NCBI RefSeq assembly: GCF_030247195.1 | Contig: NC_080672.1 | Coordinates: forward strand, 310,318,627 to 310,382,626 | Source: Topomyia yanbarensis | Lineage: Eukaryota > Arthropoda > Insecta > Diptera > Culicidae | Direction: 5' to 3' | DNA: 64,000 bases | Part shown: positions 32,150 to 44,229 of the stretch, in pieces | How positions within the stretch are numbered: the stretch's first letter is position 1 | Layout: every line of letters begins with the position of its first letter | Program-made: the position numbers and the translations under genes | Notes under the pieces: model-generated | Told to the model about the DNA's origin: nothing | The model's input: only the letters and a program-made list of their open reading frames with translations | The model's database searches: none

Positions 32150-33800
32150 AAATATCACGTAGTAAACACTGTTTTTAGCCAATCGCAGGGGGCCGTGATT
32201 CTGATTGCGATATTGAGCGTACGGTTCAGATGAATGGGACGTGCAGACATCATGATCGCGTGGGAACGAGCGTTTATATGTTCGCGTTGAAGGCCGCGCT
32301 TTTAAAATTATATGTGCTAAAACGTTCACTTATTCACCAGGGCGTTTTCGTATTTCCAGTATCGCGCGCGTAGGTATGTATGAAAGTGTTCGAGAATTTG
32401 TTTTGTTAAGGTGGTTATGTTAGTGTGTTTGTGACTTTACTTGTATAAATTAAATTGGCGTGTATGAATTCCATGTGGCCAGTTGTATATTCGCGTAGGT
32501 TCTTCAATTTTCTAGCGGATTCGATGTTTAACTATGAGTTCACGGTTCAGAGTGAGTCCGTCCTTATCACTAGAGTTTCCGGAAATGTCGCCCTGGAACT
32601 TGTTGTATAGTGTGTAGGAGAGTTTTTTGACAACGGTCCAACTGAAGGCAATGTCCGATTCATGATCGCGTTGGTACCGGCGTTCGTATAATCGCACTTG
32701 AGACCGCGACTTGATCATCGGGACGTTATTCTATTGTATGCAAGATCGTGGATGTATGTGTGCACAGATGATCGCGATTACATGTTCGCATACGTGATAA
32801 CAAAAAGCAGCAGTACTCGATTCCCATGCGCTCTCAAGAAAGAATAGTTAGGTTTAGCTCAATAGTATGTATAGAAGAATTATAGTAGGGGATTGTTGTA
32901 TAGGTTGGGACAGCTCGATATTTTCGTTCCTATATGCAGTTTTGCGATCTGTTATTTTTAGCACATACTAGACTCGGTTGTAGCTCACTTTTTATGTCAA
33001 GTTGAAGCTTTAGTTCATTCTTGTCACAGCTGCATTCTCACGCTATTTGTGGGAACGGAGAATTTTACGACTCATCTTATCTCGGAAAAGTTGGACATCG
33101 GATAAGCTTCTTTTCGCGTGAGTGAGTGAGAATTACAATGCCTTCGTTAAAAATTTCATAACTTCTTGTAACAAAGCCATATTAACTTCAGGCCCGGTAA
33201 TCCGGTACTATATTTGTCCGATTTGCTTCAAATTTACTCCTGGTGGGACTCAGACAAAATTACTCCTGGTGGGACTCAGAATCTACTCAGGGGTGGGACG
33301 ACTGAATTTTCAAAAGTTGATTATTTTTCTATACAGTCTAGTGACCAGATTTATATTACGATGAAGGTAACAAGAGTTTCTATGATAACGTGTTTGTACG
33401 CATGGGTGTGTATATGTCTCGTGTTTGAATGCGTTTATGTAACGGTGTAGCCATTTGCAGATTCGCGTCGACTTTTGAATGCTCGTGCGGCCCGTTATTC
33501 TTATATTTTATTTTGAGTGTATGGTTCAGAAGACGGAAGAAAGTTAGCTCCACTATCTCATTGAAGGCTCCAACTTTAGACCCCTGGGGCTTGTTGTCCA
33601 GTGTACATAAGTTCCGTATTTTAGAGTGGGAACTCCCGGACGAGTATGATCCATGATCGCGCGATAGCGATCGTTTGTATTTTGGCCGTTGAGATCGCAT
33701 TTATTTATATATGCACTCATAAGTGCAAACATGTTGACTTAGCCGTCGGGATGATTTTTGGCATAGGTATGCGCAAATGGTCGCTTTTGTAACCGAGATT
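32150..33800. repeat. Cluster of three diverged monomers (CATGATCGCG family)
   Basis: Three units share the order GGTTCAG, then CATGATCGCG, then a GCGTT-TAT block, then GTTGA/TTGAGA with a CCGCG or ATCGC. The CATGATCGCG sites lie near 32255, 32665 and 33652. On the minus strand each gives a related short peptide: YKRSFPRDHD, YERRYQRDHE and YKRSLSRDHG. Frames are short and interrupted, so coding status is doubtful. A segment of repeat family A lies between monomers 2 and 3 (33180-33360). Confidence 0.6.
33180..33360 (+). repeat. Family A repeat fragment with a 26-bp direct duplication
   Basis: Shares AACTTCAGGCCCGG, GATTTGCTTCAAATT and a CAGGGGTGGG end with 4381-4560. Inside, TTACTCCTGGTGGGACTCAG occurs twice in a row (starting near 33235 and 33261), a small tandem duplication. 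Confidence 0.6.
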
Positions 33801-34139
33801 GCCCTGTCGTGAAAGACTCGAGCATTTATAAGTTAATTACGCGCCTTCTTTTCATTTCGTTGGTGCTATTGTAAGTTCGGGTATACTAATAAATGACGCG
33901 TAGAAAAAACAGGTTAATTTCCTAGCTAACGCATTGAATGGAGGTTTAAAAAGAAACTATTAATTATTGTTGATAATTGATTTTGAGTTTATTCAAACTG
34001 ATACATCTAATATTGCTTGAGAATGTTTGCCATACCGTCTATGGGAGGGGATTATAGAGATTTCTTGCGACCCTGAAAAAATATTTAAATTGCAAAATAT
34101 ATTTTATACGATAAATCCCAAATCTCCATTTCAGGTCAA

Positions 34140-35155
34140 ACGATACACGCGAAGTCAAAATACGAGCCACTTCCTTTGCGAAGAAAGGCTTGAATGTTTC
34201 ATTTTAGAGAATCCTAATGACCTCGCGTGGAATAAAGCCCAGGCCCGCAGGCTGAAAAGCAGTCAAGCAGTTAACCAGTTTCAGCATGGATGTTTTCATC
34301 ATCGACGATGAAATGGTTCGTTCGGCTATCCAAAAGACAAAAGCGTCCTTTAATCCTGGTCCGAGTATTATACCTGCCGCTGTATTGAAAAAATGCTCGG
34401 ACATCTTGGCTACACTACTCGCGCAACTTTTCAATATGTCACTTCAGCAGCAAACGTTTCCAGTGCACTGGAAATGTTCGACACTAATCTCTGTCTTCAA
34501 AAAAGCCGACAAGCGTAACGTTGAAAATTACCGTGGAATTACTTCGCTTGGAGTTGAATCAAAACTAATTGAGTCACTGGTTAACGAAACACTATTTGCT
34601 TCCTGCCGATACTATATTACCAGCTGTCAGCATGGTTTCTATCCAGGCCGTTCGGTGGAAACCAATCTAGTGAGCTTTACGTCATTTTGTATGGATAATA
34701 TGTAGAAAAAACTTCAAGTGGATGCGATATATACTGATTTGAAATCCACCTTTGACAAAGTAAATCACGATATCCTGGTGGCCAAACTGAAAAAAAAACA
34801 TGGCTGCACGACTAGGTTTTGTGAGTGGCTTCGATCGTATCTCGTTCATCGTCACTGGCACTGCTCAGTCTGATTGCTTTTCAAACAGTTCTGGAGTTCC
34901 TCAAGGTAGTACACTCGGACCGCTGCTATTTTCTCTGTTTATTAATGACGTGGCTGGTATGTTAAATCCTGGTGGCAAACCATTTTTCGCTGACGATGTT
35001 AACCTATATTACGTAATTCGTGATCAGTCCGACTGCCTGGTACTGCAAACCGTTCTGGATACTCTTAACGACTGGTGTGTGAAATGAGACCAACTGACTA
35101 TGCTGCCAACAGTCCTGTTGCCGCAATGGTTCGAAGGTTCGACGAGTTCTCCGAA
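34140..35155 (+). pseudogene. Non-LTR retrotransposon reverse transcriptase, frameshifted
   Basis: Plus-strand RT domain of a Jockey/CR1-superfamily element. In order: SAIQKTKASFNPGPSIIPAA and VLKKCSDILATLLAQLFNMS (RT fingers), VENYRGITSLGVESK, HGFYPGRSVETNL, then after a TAG at 34703 YTDLKSTFDKVNHDIL (motif A), GVPQGSTLGPLLFSLFIND (motif B) and FADDVNLYYV (motif C, 34986-35016). The sequence passes through at least three frames: upstream and downstream of about 34290, and again near 34800. The same family, opposite strand, occurs at 59369-60027. Downstream it stops at a TTAA-flanked MITE at 35160. Endonuclease and 3' end are absent. Confidence 0.88.
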
Positions 35156-35159
35156 TTAA

Positions 35160-35678
35160 CCCTTTCATGCCCAACTTTTTTCTAGTGCACGTAGGATTTC
35201 AAAACTATTTTTCTTTGAAAACGGTGGGGTCAAGAAACACGAAAAGCCATTTTCCATAAAGATAGGTACTTCCCTCGCAGTGCTAGAAGCTGCTCAATTT
35301 TTACCTTCCAATGCTCACTACAATTCTCCTAGAATTTTTACAATAGTCGTCTTACGTGGAAAATGTAGCTAAAGGCACTCTAAATTGATAAGTTTTATCA
35401 GTTTTCAATGATATTGAACAGTAACGAAGATATATGAAAAAATCATTTTTCGTCATCAACGTAAACTGTCCCTGGCAGCACTGCTACATTGGAATCCAAT
35501 CAGACTAATTGCAATAACTTCAGTTCTAGAGCTGATCCTTGTAACTGCTAGTACTCAAATGAACGGTAATAGTCAGGTTTATTCGCCTTTCTTGTTTTTG
35601 TTAGCAAATCTTGCCTCAATCAAAAGTTATAGCTGTTTAAAAACGTTGTTGTCCACAAACAACATGGGCATGAATGGG
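35160..35678 (+). mobile_element. TTAA-flanked MITE (piggyBac-like), copy 2
   Basis: TTAA flanks both sides (35156-35159 and 35679-35682). The sequence is the reverse complement of 9747-10263 across its length, with starts such as CCCTTTCATGCCCAAC matching the other copy's end. The insertion lies about 70 bp after the RT relic stop at 35085. Confidence 0.82.
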
Positions 35679-35682
35679 TTAA

Positions 35683-37737
35683 TTGATTTTAACCTCACCG
35701 CATCTGGATTTAGAAGACGAATTGAAACAAACTAGTTTTAGGAAATTTCATTGAGACATATGTTAGATGAACATAATTTTTACAAATACAAATACAAATA
35801 GTGAGGACAGGATTTTATCAGTCCCCGATTATGTCAGTCTCATATGAACATATGTTTGTGAGACGGATCAAATCCAATCCGATTAAATTCGTTCTTGAAC
35901 ATATTTTTCTAATTTTAAAAATGCGAACTATTTAAAAATAAAAGCATGCTTTTTTTAAATTTTATGCTGGAGGACCCCCTTAAGAGAAATTTATACAAAT
36001 TATCAGTAAGGGCTATGTCTAAGGACTAGAGGAAATTTTTTTAATAGCTTTGTTTATTAAAAAGAATCAAAATATGATTTTGTCATTGTCATCATTTTGT
36101 TAGCCTAAAATACCCTAAGGGGCTGATAAAAAAAACTGCGCTTCACTGTATTATTTAAAATGAAATAGTTGGTTTTCGAGGACTTTTAGAGTCGGTCCCA
36201 ATAAACGAGTGCACAAAACATGTAATGAAATCTATAGCGAAATCCTACCTCTAGAAAAGTTAGTACGAAATAGAAAAATATCGCAAACAGCCGTTATTTC
36301 ACTCCTGCAGTGAGTATGAAACATGAGTTCGCCTCAAGTCGATTTTCACGTATAGGAGCAACACAATCTTCGTTTCAAGGGTGACACGATTTGACGTAGT
36401 GGAATGTTCATTCGAAGAGACTTTTGAAGCTTGTATGTCGACTCTGTTCAATTGCATCACATCACGAATTTTGTACTGCTCACAATCAAGAAGTTTTAAA
36501 CACATTCTTGTACGCGTAGTCTAAAAACTAGTCAAGTGTATTTGACGTTAAAATTGTGGACTTAAAGTCTATATCGCGACCAAGGTGACTATCGTACTCG
36601 TTAAATCCAACTTATAATGCACGGGTAAATGGTGTACTCGGACGAATCTGCGGCAAATGCATTTCTAATTTTAGTTAGCCCATTTCGAAGCAAAATGCAT
36701 CATATTTGATAGATAGGACATTCTTTAAGTTCAGATATATGAGATGGAAATGCTGAAAAGTTTAATGGTAATACAAACGAACAATGGTTAACATCAACAA
36801 CAAATAATTGCCTCCGTATTTTTTTCGCATTGTGAGAAATTTAAATATGCGTTACTTTAGTGATCATCTACATGTGAACGAAGTTTGGCAACCATAGACA
36901 TAGCCTCGATGTTTGCAAGTCCAGATTAAGCATATTATAATCGTACTACTACAAATATTTTGGGCATTAGGAATTTCCCGCTTCGTTTACGAAAAGCACA
37001 TTTCAGAATAGGAAAAAAAGTGGAGTCTATAATGTTCAAAATGGTGGACAGTAAACCCGCTATACTTCATAATTGCTTTTTGTTCAAGGCCCACCCTAAT
37101 CTCAAACAACGTGATACAACTATGGAAATCAGATTTCCACATGTTAATTCAATCGGAAAATTGATATATTATGCAAATTTTGTTAGAAGAAACACAACGC
37201 AAAATCTTTTATTATTAGCCTTCAAATGTTCTGATATCTTTCTAATTACCATTACAGTATGTCTTTTTTAATTAAAATACTTGGAATAAAATACTTAGAT
37301 GTCTGTAGTTTTACAATTTCTATCACTAGTGACTCCAGTTCGGGTGACCGGTTGTGTGGTGTTAAAAAGATTCCCGGCCAGAAACGACCATCCGTTCTCC
37401 TTCCAAGTAGTAGTTGCAGATGAGAGACCGCAACTTGTGACCTGTGATTTCTTGGGTCACAATATCGTCGCTTTGGTCACTGAGCCCAGCTTGTATATAT
37501 TTGTAAATATTGTTATTTTTTTTGTCGCATAAATAAATAACAGTGTACGGTCTATCTCGTGTATTTGACGACGCCTGTTCTTTGTTTATACTTTTAAATT
37601 ATTGTTCGTAAATGTCTAAGTAGAATTTAAACGTCAAACCATTACTATTCCGTGCTTGCATGTTTGAGTCGCGTTTAAGTTCTGTCTAATAGCCCAGGTT
37701 GGTGTCAAATGTAGGTTTCGTTATTTATTTGTTCAGA
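35683..37737. other. AT-rich stretch, nothing firmly recognised
   Basis: About 2 kb without a supported gene. Frames at 36299-36505, 36960-37271 and 37299-37532 have no recognisable domain. A less AT-rich patch near 37335-37490 could not be identified. Confidence 0.4.
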
Positions 37738-37804
37738 GATTTATTTATTTATTTATTTATTTATATATTTATGTGCTTATTTATTTATTTATTTATTTAT
37801 ATTT
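37738..37804. repeat. (TTTA)n microsatellite, interrupted
   Basis: TTTA units in two blocks separated by a short ATATATTTATGTGC interruption. The 69-codon frame across it is compositional. Confidence 0.9.
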
Positions 37805-38432
37805 GTTATTTATTTTGCTTGTTTATTTATTATTCATTTTGTTATTATATTCGTTATAATTGTTCAATATTTAAAAAAATAATCAAGGAAACAAGTACCG
37901 CACATTAAATATTCTTGATAGCTTTTGTACTAAAATATTTCGTGACACCAACCAAAACGATAAAATTTTTGTAAATGTCAACCGTCATCGTCCTGTCATC
38001 TCATCATCACCGTCATCAAATGCGGGGTGGAATGCTAGGAGGCGCGGTGGGTATATGTTAGAAAGTGGACAGGGCAATGATAAAATGTACCGCGAAATCT
38101 TAATGCGGTCTCTAATAGAAAATTGACCAGGAGACAGTAGTGAAACGACCCTAATAGCTGGTGAGTACAGTGTGGCCCCACCACCACAATAAGAACGTTA
38201 CGAAAGCAATACGTAACAAACTAAGAAGTTGATTTGGTGTAATTAAAGAAAGTTAACTATTTAAACTATTTTGGACGATATAGCGGCTTGTGTAATTTCA
38301 ACTTTGGCTAATTACGGAATATTTTTTTTTGTAGTTTGCTTCTATATTCCTTCTCTTGGACATTTGAAAAGAAGTGTTGAGCAGAATATATCTGAATCCT
38401 AGTAATGGCAAAAGTCCTAGTTTCCTACTTTT
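37805..38432. other. Stretch with nothing recognised
   Basis: Mixed composition. No gene or repeat was recognised. Confidence 0.4.
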
Positions 38433-38542
38433 AACCTTCCGTAAGTCGCGCTAGTGCAGGGAGTGCACGCTGCTCTGAAAATCTAACGAAATAGTCTTAG
38501 CGTACCAGCGACTGCTGTTTAAGTGGGCGACTTCCAGATGGG
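38433..38542 (-). mobile_element. Short MITE (copy 2)
   Basis: Reverse-oriented relative of 6459-6575, with termini ACCTTCCGTAAGTCGCGC and GGGCGACTTCCAGATGG and the shared GAGTGCACGCTGCTCTGAAA interior. Confidence 0.7.
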
Positions 38543-39147
38543 TAATAATATTTTTACAGTTTTTTGAGATTTTTTTTTCACCAAAAAATATCACCTAAAA
38601 AACTGTAACTTTCATTCCCCAGAGTGTAAATGAGGAGAGTGTCGACAACTGTTATCATTGGAACATAGATTATCTGTGTCAGTGTCATTCCAAACGAATC
38701 GAATCCATGTATTTTGAGAGGTGGTGGCAGTCACTCTCTTTACATACACTCCGCCCTTCCATTTTAATTTAGTAGTGCTCATCTTTTACGTTTGACCTGA
38801 AACTGTCTGTTACAAAAAAGAATATAGAATATCTACGAACTATTGATTTTGAAATTATTTTTATTTTTTATTTGCAAGGTTCAATTTACTCTACCTACAA
38901 TTCATATTGGAGAAGCTAACCGAATATGACAATCCCTTATGGTGTTTGCAAATGTAAGGTTTACTAGACATTTAAAGGATGTAAAAGATGCTAAAACGGA
39001 ATAAGTATAAAATATCCAGAGAATGGTCGAGCAAATAGATTGTAGAAATTAGCTGTAAATCTACTGATCTGGCAGGCGATTTGTGGATGTGGAGTTCTAT
39101 TACATCACGCTAACTGAATTTTATATTATTTACAATGTAAACGAAAC
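38543..39147. other. Stretch with nothing recognised
   Basis: AT-rich, with no supported gene. Confidence 0.4.
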
Positions 39148-39157
39148 TACATTCAAG

Positions 39158-39375
39158 ACAGACCCTGGCTTGGCGGATCAGAGGGTAAGGCGATGGATTC
39201 ATAAGTCACTCGCTGTATGTTCGAGCTCTAGCCAGGAAGGATTCTTAGCGATCTGTAGGAACGTAGCACTAGCCCTATAATTGTTCTGTACATTAAGAAT
39301 CGTCTGCGAAGTCTGTCGAAACAGAAGGTCAAGCTCCGCTACGGAATGTAGTACTAGGGTTTTGATTTGCTTCTG
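39158..39375 (+). mobile_element. SINE of a third family, 218 bp, with 10-bp TSD
   Basis: A tRNA-like head with a B-box-like TGTTCGAGCTC near 39217 is followed by a unique body containing AGGAAGGATTCTTAGCGATC and GGTCAAGCTCCGCTACGGAA. TACATTCAAG flanks both sides (39148-39157 and 39376-39385). The A-box region is degenerate. Opposite frames over the body are spurious. Confidence 0.7.
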
Positions 39376-39385
39376 TACATTCAAG

Positions 39386-41206
39386 GTTTCTGTGTAATTT
39401 CTCGCAATATCTTCGAAAAATTTGTCAGACCATCTTATCTATTTAAATATACAGATTCTTTCACAGATTCTGAATTTTTCATGAAATTAGTAACTTTTAT
39501 ATTACTGAACTGACGAATTCAAAATATCGCAAAGAGATTTTTCTAGTTTGAAACAAATCCTAGATCCCTGAAACAATGACAAAAGACAGACTAGTAATTT
39601 CAATTGCCATATTCAATAACATTTCCGGTGTATTCTAAAGTGTTTACACAAATACTGCTGATTTCCTTACAAAGCAAGAATAAACACTTTAGCTATATTG
39701 ACTTTGAGTAAAACAATTTGGACTTGATGAGCTCACCTGAAGTAAGCAAATCATATATTTGGACACATGAAACATCTGGATTTCTTAGCATATGAGACGA
39801 CAAAAATATTTATTTCGGAAATCGTGGACTTTTGGATAATACAAAATATATATTTCAATAATTTAATCTACTAAAGAAAACTGCCAAGAAATCGTTTGCT
39901 AACCGAAAGAAAGTCACTTAACACTGATTACTAATATTTTCCAATTCATCTTAAATTTTTAAAATATGTCATTGATGATTCCACCAAAATATTCAGAAAC
40001 TATAAATATGGATGAGCTCAATAATTTAAACATCTCTTATTTCCGACACATGAAAGAGCACGCATCGCACTTAATTCCACTTTGCCGACGAGACCATTCT
40101 TTTAGATTTCAGATTGTCTTTTGATAAAAAAAATGGCTCTAGGATTTCCTCCTATAATCACCAACACGATTGGAAGAGATGTTCTGTTAGTTGAAAGAAG
40201 CTGTAATGTCTGTTTAATTACAGGTATGTTTTATCACAATTTGGTAAACAGTTTAAATTAATGTTGGCGCAGCTAATGCATCAAAGTCGTATGGGTAGCA
40301 AAAACGTAAGGCACTTTCGAAAAAGTCGTTTTTTTTAAACCGAAAACAGTGGATCTGAGCACAATTCTGAAAGCGCTCGTGTTGAGTGTATAGACAAAAT
40401 ATAAGACGTGCTCTTGAGTTGATTTCGATTGGTTGATTCTTTTTCACTTCTTTTCGAGGGATTTTTGACGATCTCTCTCACTTTATTCCATAATGAACAT
40501 AATACGAAAGTTAGATTATCACATACTGATGACCTGAAATCGAAATGATAATCCCAACTTATTTCCTTAGAGATTCAACCAGTCACAACATTTTAGTCGC
40601 TCTCGGTGATTGATTATTGATAGCTGTATTCGCTGTATCGTCACGTCGTTTTCCAACTTACATGGACAGTAATTGGATAATGCAGAAAGCGACTAAAATG
40701 TTGCTGCTGATTGCCATTATGACCATTGATATTATGATTGCTTGACTAATATTTGATTTGGCAGCGATTGAGCATCCGATGGATAGAACTGACAATTTCA
40801 CGACTATTGCTACTGTTTGTGTTTCTGTATATCAGTAATGTTTATAACATTCGAATGAATTTAATCAGTAGGTAAAGAACCTCGCATCTCAGCAAACAAA
40901 ACTTTTACCACTTTTGCCCTGCTTACTTTTACATTTTTTTATTGTTTGTTGTACGTTTGTTAAAAATGTCACGATTTTCCGGATCATCAACAGGAAAATA
41001 TTCGAGAGGCTTTAGAACAAACCCAAAATTTGAAATTTGCCAAGCATGTGTCTTGTGCACTCAATACTCGCGTCTAAAATCGTCGAAGTACCACGAAGCA
41101 AACCTTGCCTGAAATCCTCGATGGTTCATTTGGACGAACGGACCGTGAGTGATTTTATGTGATGGTAATGCAAAAGTACAAATGATTGAGGTTCAATAAA
41201 ATACTA
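39386..41206. other. AT-rich stretch with one inverted repeat
   Basis: No supported gene in about 1.8 kb. CAACATTTTAGTCGCT (40586-40601) and AGCGACTAAAATGTTG (40688-40703) are perfect 16-bp inverted repeats 86 bp apart, possibly a small MITE. The minus-strand frame at 40253-40447 has no recognisable motif. Confidence 0.45.
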
Positions 41207-41208
41207 TA

Positions 41209-42065
41209 CCCAAGTAACCATACGCATTAAACCATTGCACTATATTGGCTATTCATTTGCACTAATGTTGCATTGAAACTCCAGCTCTATATTAGCATCA
41301 ATGATGCATAAATGCACAGCCCAAATATAGCATCATCGTTTGCTCTATATGCGTATATAAAGCTGATATAACGCGTATATGCTTTAATGATCTTTAATGC
41401 ATGTACGCATTACATGTTTTATATCAGTGCCGTTATAGAGCAAACAGAAAGCCGATACAATGCTATTGTAATGCTGTGGGCTTATTCGTTACGCACCTCT
41501 TCTTGAAGACTATATTCGGCAAATTTCGTTTCAATCGAACATATGCAATATATTCCAGACAACAAACGCAGCGCAGTTACCGTGAAGGACGAGGCAAGGT
41601 ACCTCAGTTCGAGATTTACTAAAAGTAATTTTGGTAAAACATTCATATCATGTGAGAACGAAAACTCATTAAGGATATTCATTACAATGCATTAGAAGAG
41701 AGTCAATTACGGTTTTAAACAGAACATTTTATTTTAAAATTTTTACTTTTTGCCCATCATATCGAAAGGAAACATAGGAAATGGTTTTAAAACTATGGCG
41801 GACAATTCAAAGCTTTCTAATAGCATTAGTAGTACCAATATTAGGCTTTTAAATTTGACATTTGTATGCTAGTGCTATATAATAGCATTAGTACTGCAAA
41901 AACGATCTGTCAATCTCTGTACAGTAATATCACTATATTTCATCTTTTCTGGCATAATACTAGCATTATATCAGTATTCAGGGCTTCACGGCTCTTTTAG
42001 ACTGCTCTGCATGTAGATCTAAAGCAGATATTAGGCTACGTTATAATGCTTATTGGTTACTTGGG
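41209..42065. mobile_element. TIR element, 857 bp, CCCAAGTAACCA termini, TA-flanked
   Basis: The left end is CCCAAGTAACCATACGCATT and the reverse complement of the right end is CCCAAGTAACCAATAAGCAT. TA flanks both sides (41207-41208 and 42066-42067). The left half is dense in TATAGCAT, GCATTA and TTTAATGC phrases on both strands. No transposase is encoded: the 73-codon frame at 41401-41622 has no recognisable domain. Confidence 0.8.
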
Positions 42066-42067
42066 TA

Positions 42068-43084
42068 GTGTTACAATTACGCGAAATCAAAATCTGTCCT
42101 CTTGGCTATATCGTTCCCAGCAAATTAAAATACTTTTTCGCCTAGCGCGCTGGAGTGCGATGCCTGGTATTTATACGAAGTGTACATTGAAATTCAAATT
42201 GTGTACAATTTAAACACCTGTCATTTAACTAAATAACTTTATTCTGGCTAGGATTAAATTCGTGTGTTGTTAAATGTAGTAATCACTAGCGATAAGGTGA
42301 TCAGTTTTTGAGAGTTTTAGTGCTCGGTCTTCTATAAAATTAATGGTACTGGCCATCGATTTAGAGATACTTGACGCAGCTTTGACAATTTTGTGGTTCA
42401 GGTAATGGAAACGGTGGATATACATATAATTATTTGCGTGATGTTACTATTGCATTATATTTTGTGGGAAGAAATGGGTCGATCCACCTAGATTCTCACT
42501 ACAAAAATATCATTTAAGATACCAGGAAGTCGTTCCTTTCTTCCAAATGTGACATTGATCTTTTACTGAACATTGTGCAAGTAAGTAGTGCTTGCTTTTG
42601 CCGCTCACTCCTGTCGTCTTTTCACCACGGCAAGAATTAAAGTAACTGTTCCTTCTTCCAACAAGGCACACAATATAAAATAACTGTTTTTGTCGTTCGC
42701 TTTGCACCGATTCGGGCAAATGTAGAAAGCACACTGAGTTTCGTGACCGTTGTCTTTAGTCATTCGAAATAGCAATCTTCATCGATTTTTTGTATTAAAT
42801 TGTTCAAACCAATCGAGATAGAAATTTGGTAAGAGTCACAAAAAGCATTATTTTGGTGGACTTTAGCCTCCCATATGGCTTTCGCGCCTGGGGCACGCGG
42901 AGATAAATCATGTAAGCGTACCTCAATATAGTCGTATTCTTTAAATATACGGGAACGCTGAGCTCTACGTTACTGTATCCAGCGGTGCGCTACATGTTGT
43001 TCCGCGAAACGAATGACTCTGGTTTTGTTTTGAACACAATTAGCACAATATTTTTGATGTAGTGAAATTGTGGGGTGCTAATCG
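42068..43084. other. Stretch with nothing recognised
   Basis: No supported gene. The minus-strand frame at 42510-42734 lacks recognisable motifs. Confidence 0.4.
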
Positions 43085-43620
43085 CTACCAGATTCAGGTC
43101 CATCTACACTAGAGTGCCAAGCAAAAAAATTACCTCTATCGGCCCACCCTTGAATCGATTACTAGTCCTACCAGGAGTACTTGCTCCAAATTTGAAGCAA
43201 ATCGGATAAGTCTAGCTAACGGACCAACGTGCCTGAAGTTTGTATGGGATTTTTCGACAATTTACATGGAGAAAATCTCGCATTTTCGTTGCTAGGTGTC
43301 ATGGTATTTTCACTGTAAGTGAAAATAAGAAAGACAATTTAATTGTCTACAATTTTGTCGAAGACTGCTAGTCAATCCGGCTTTATTAAAAGAAGTTATT
43401 AAACGTTTGACGAAGTGATGTCTGAGTCAGTTTTGCAGAGGGCCTAGTGGTGCATGGATGTGTATCAGTACTCGATTCTCACGAACTATACATTTTTGTG
43501 AAAAAATGGTTAGATTTAGCTGAAGAGTATGTTCAGAAGAATTGTAACATTGTTCTACCTGTGCCTGCATAGAAAGGCCTATTGAGTTTTCAAAAAATAT
43601 TTTTTTTTGGCAGTCTAATC
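43085..43620 (-). repeat. Dispersed repeat family A, long copy
   Basis: CCAGGAGTACTTGCTCCAAA, GATTTTTCGACAATTTA, GTAAGTGAAAATAAGAAAG and CAGTACTCGATTCTCACGAA all recur in order at 58985-59368. The reverse complement of its first part matches 4381-4560 and 33180-33360, and its last block matches about 32815-32890. No domain or terminal structure is recognisable, so the family is unclassified. Confidence 0.65.
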
Positions 43621-43949
43621 TACACTTATGGTGACTGTCTCACTTTACTGAACAACTGGCTTTACGGGACATTTCGAAAAATGAATAACAACACAGTGGT
43701 GTGGTAGGTAGAATTGATGGCTTACCGATAGCCACAGCGGAACAATTTTAAGCTTCTGTTCCTGGTGAGATGAGAAGGTAGACGACAAAAATGCATGATC
43801 ATTAATTTTAAATATAAGAGAAATGCTGATGTTCTAAAAAAATATCCGTAGCACTTAAATTATATTGGAGGCAATATCTTTATGGAATATCTTTCAAGGT
43901 AATTATTAAAAGCTCCTGAGCGAACTACTACCGACCTAGGTTTAGGCAG
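43621..43949. other. Short stretch with nothing recognised
   Basis: No gene or repeat recognised. Confidence 0.4.
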
Positions 43950-44101
43950 TGCCAATGGGCACAGCGTAGTGGGTAGATCCACCTGGGATCGATTCCCGAC
44001 CCCGCACGCAGGGTCAAACATTTTCCTAAAGAGATTTTTCTAATCCGAAAAAACAGGCAAAGTACCCGAAGGTTTAAGCCTCTATAATCGAAACAAAAAA
44101 T
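43950..44101 (+). mobile_element. tRNA-derived SINE (Feilai-like), second copy, internally deleted
   Basis: A-box-like CAGCGTAGTGGGTAG is followed directly by the B box GGATCGATTCCCGACCCCGC. The body AAAGAGATTTTTCTAATCC and the tail CCTCTATAATCGAAACAAAA match the copy at 24354-24519. The A-to-B spacing is shorter than in that copy, implying an internal deletion. No clear target duplication was found. Confidence 0.75.
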
Positions 44102-44229
44102 ACCGATATACGAGAATCTTAGTTCTAGTAATAAATTTATATTTGCAAATATTCAAATGATTTTACTCGCATTTTTCTGTCCCTTTCAAATCCAATGGTA
44201 ACAGTAACTGTCTACAAAACAGTTAAACA

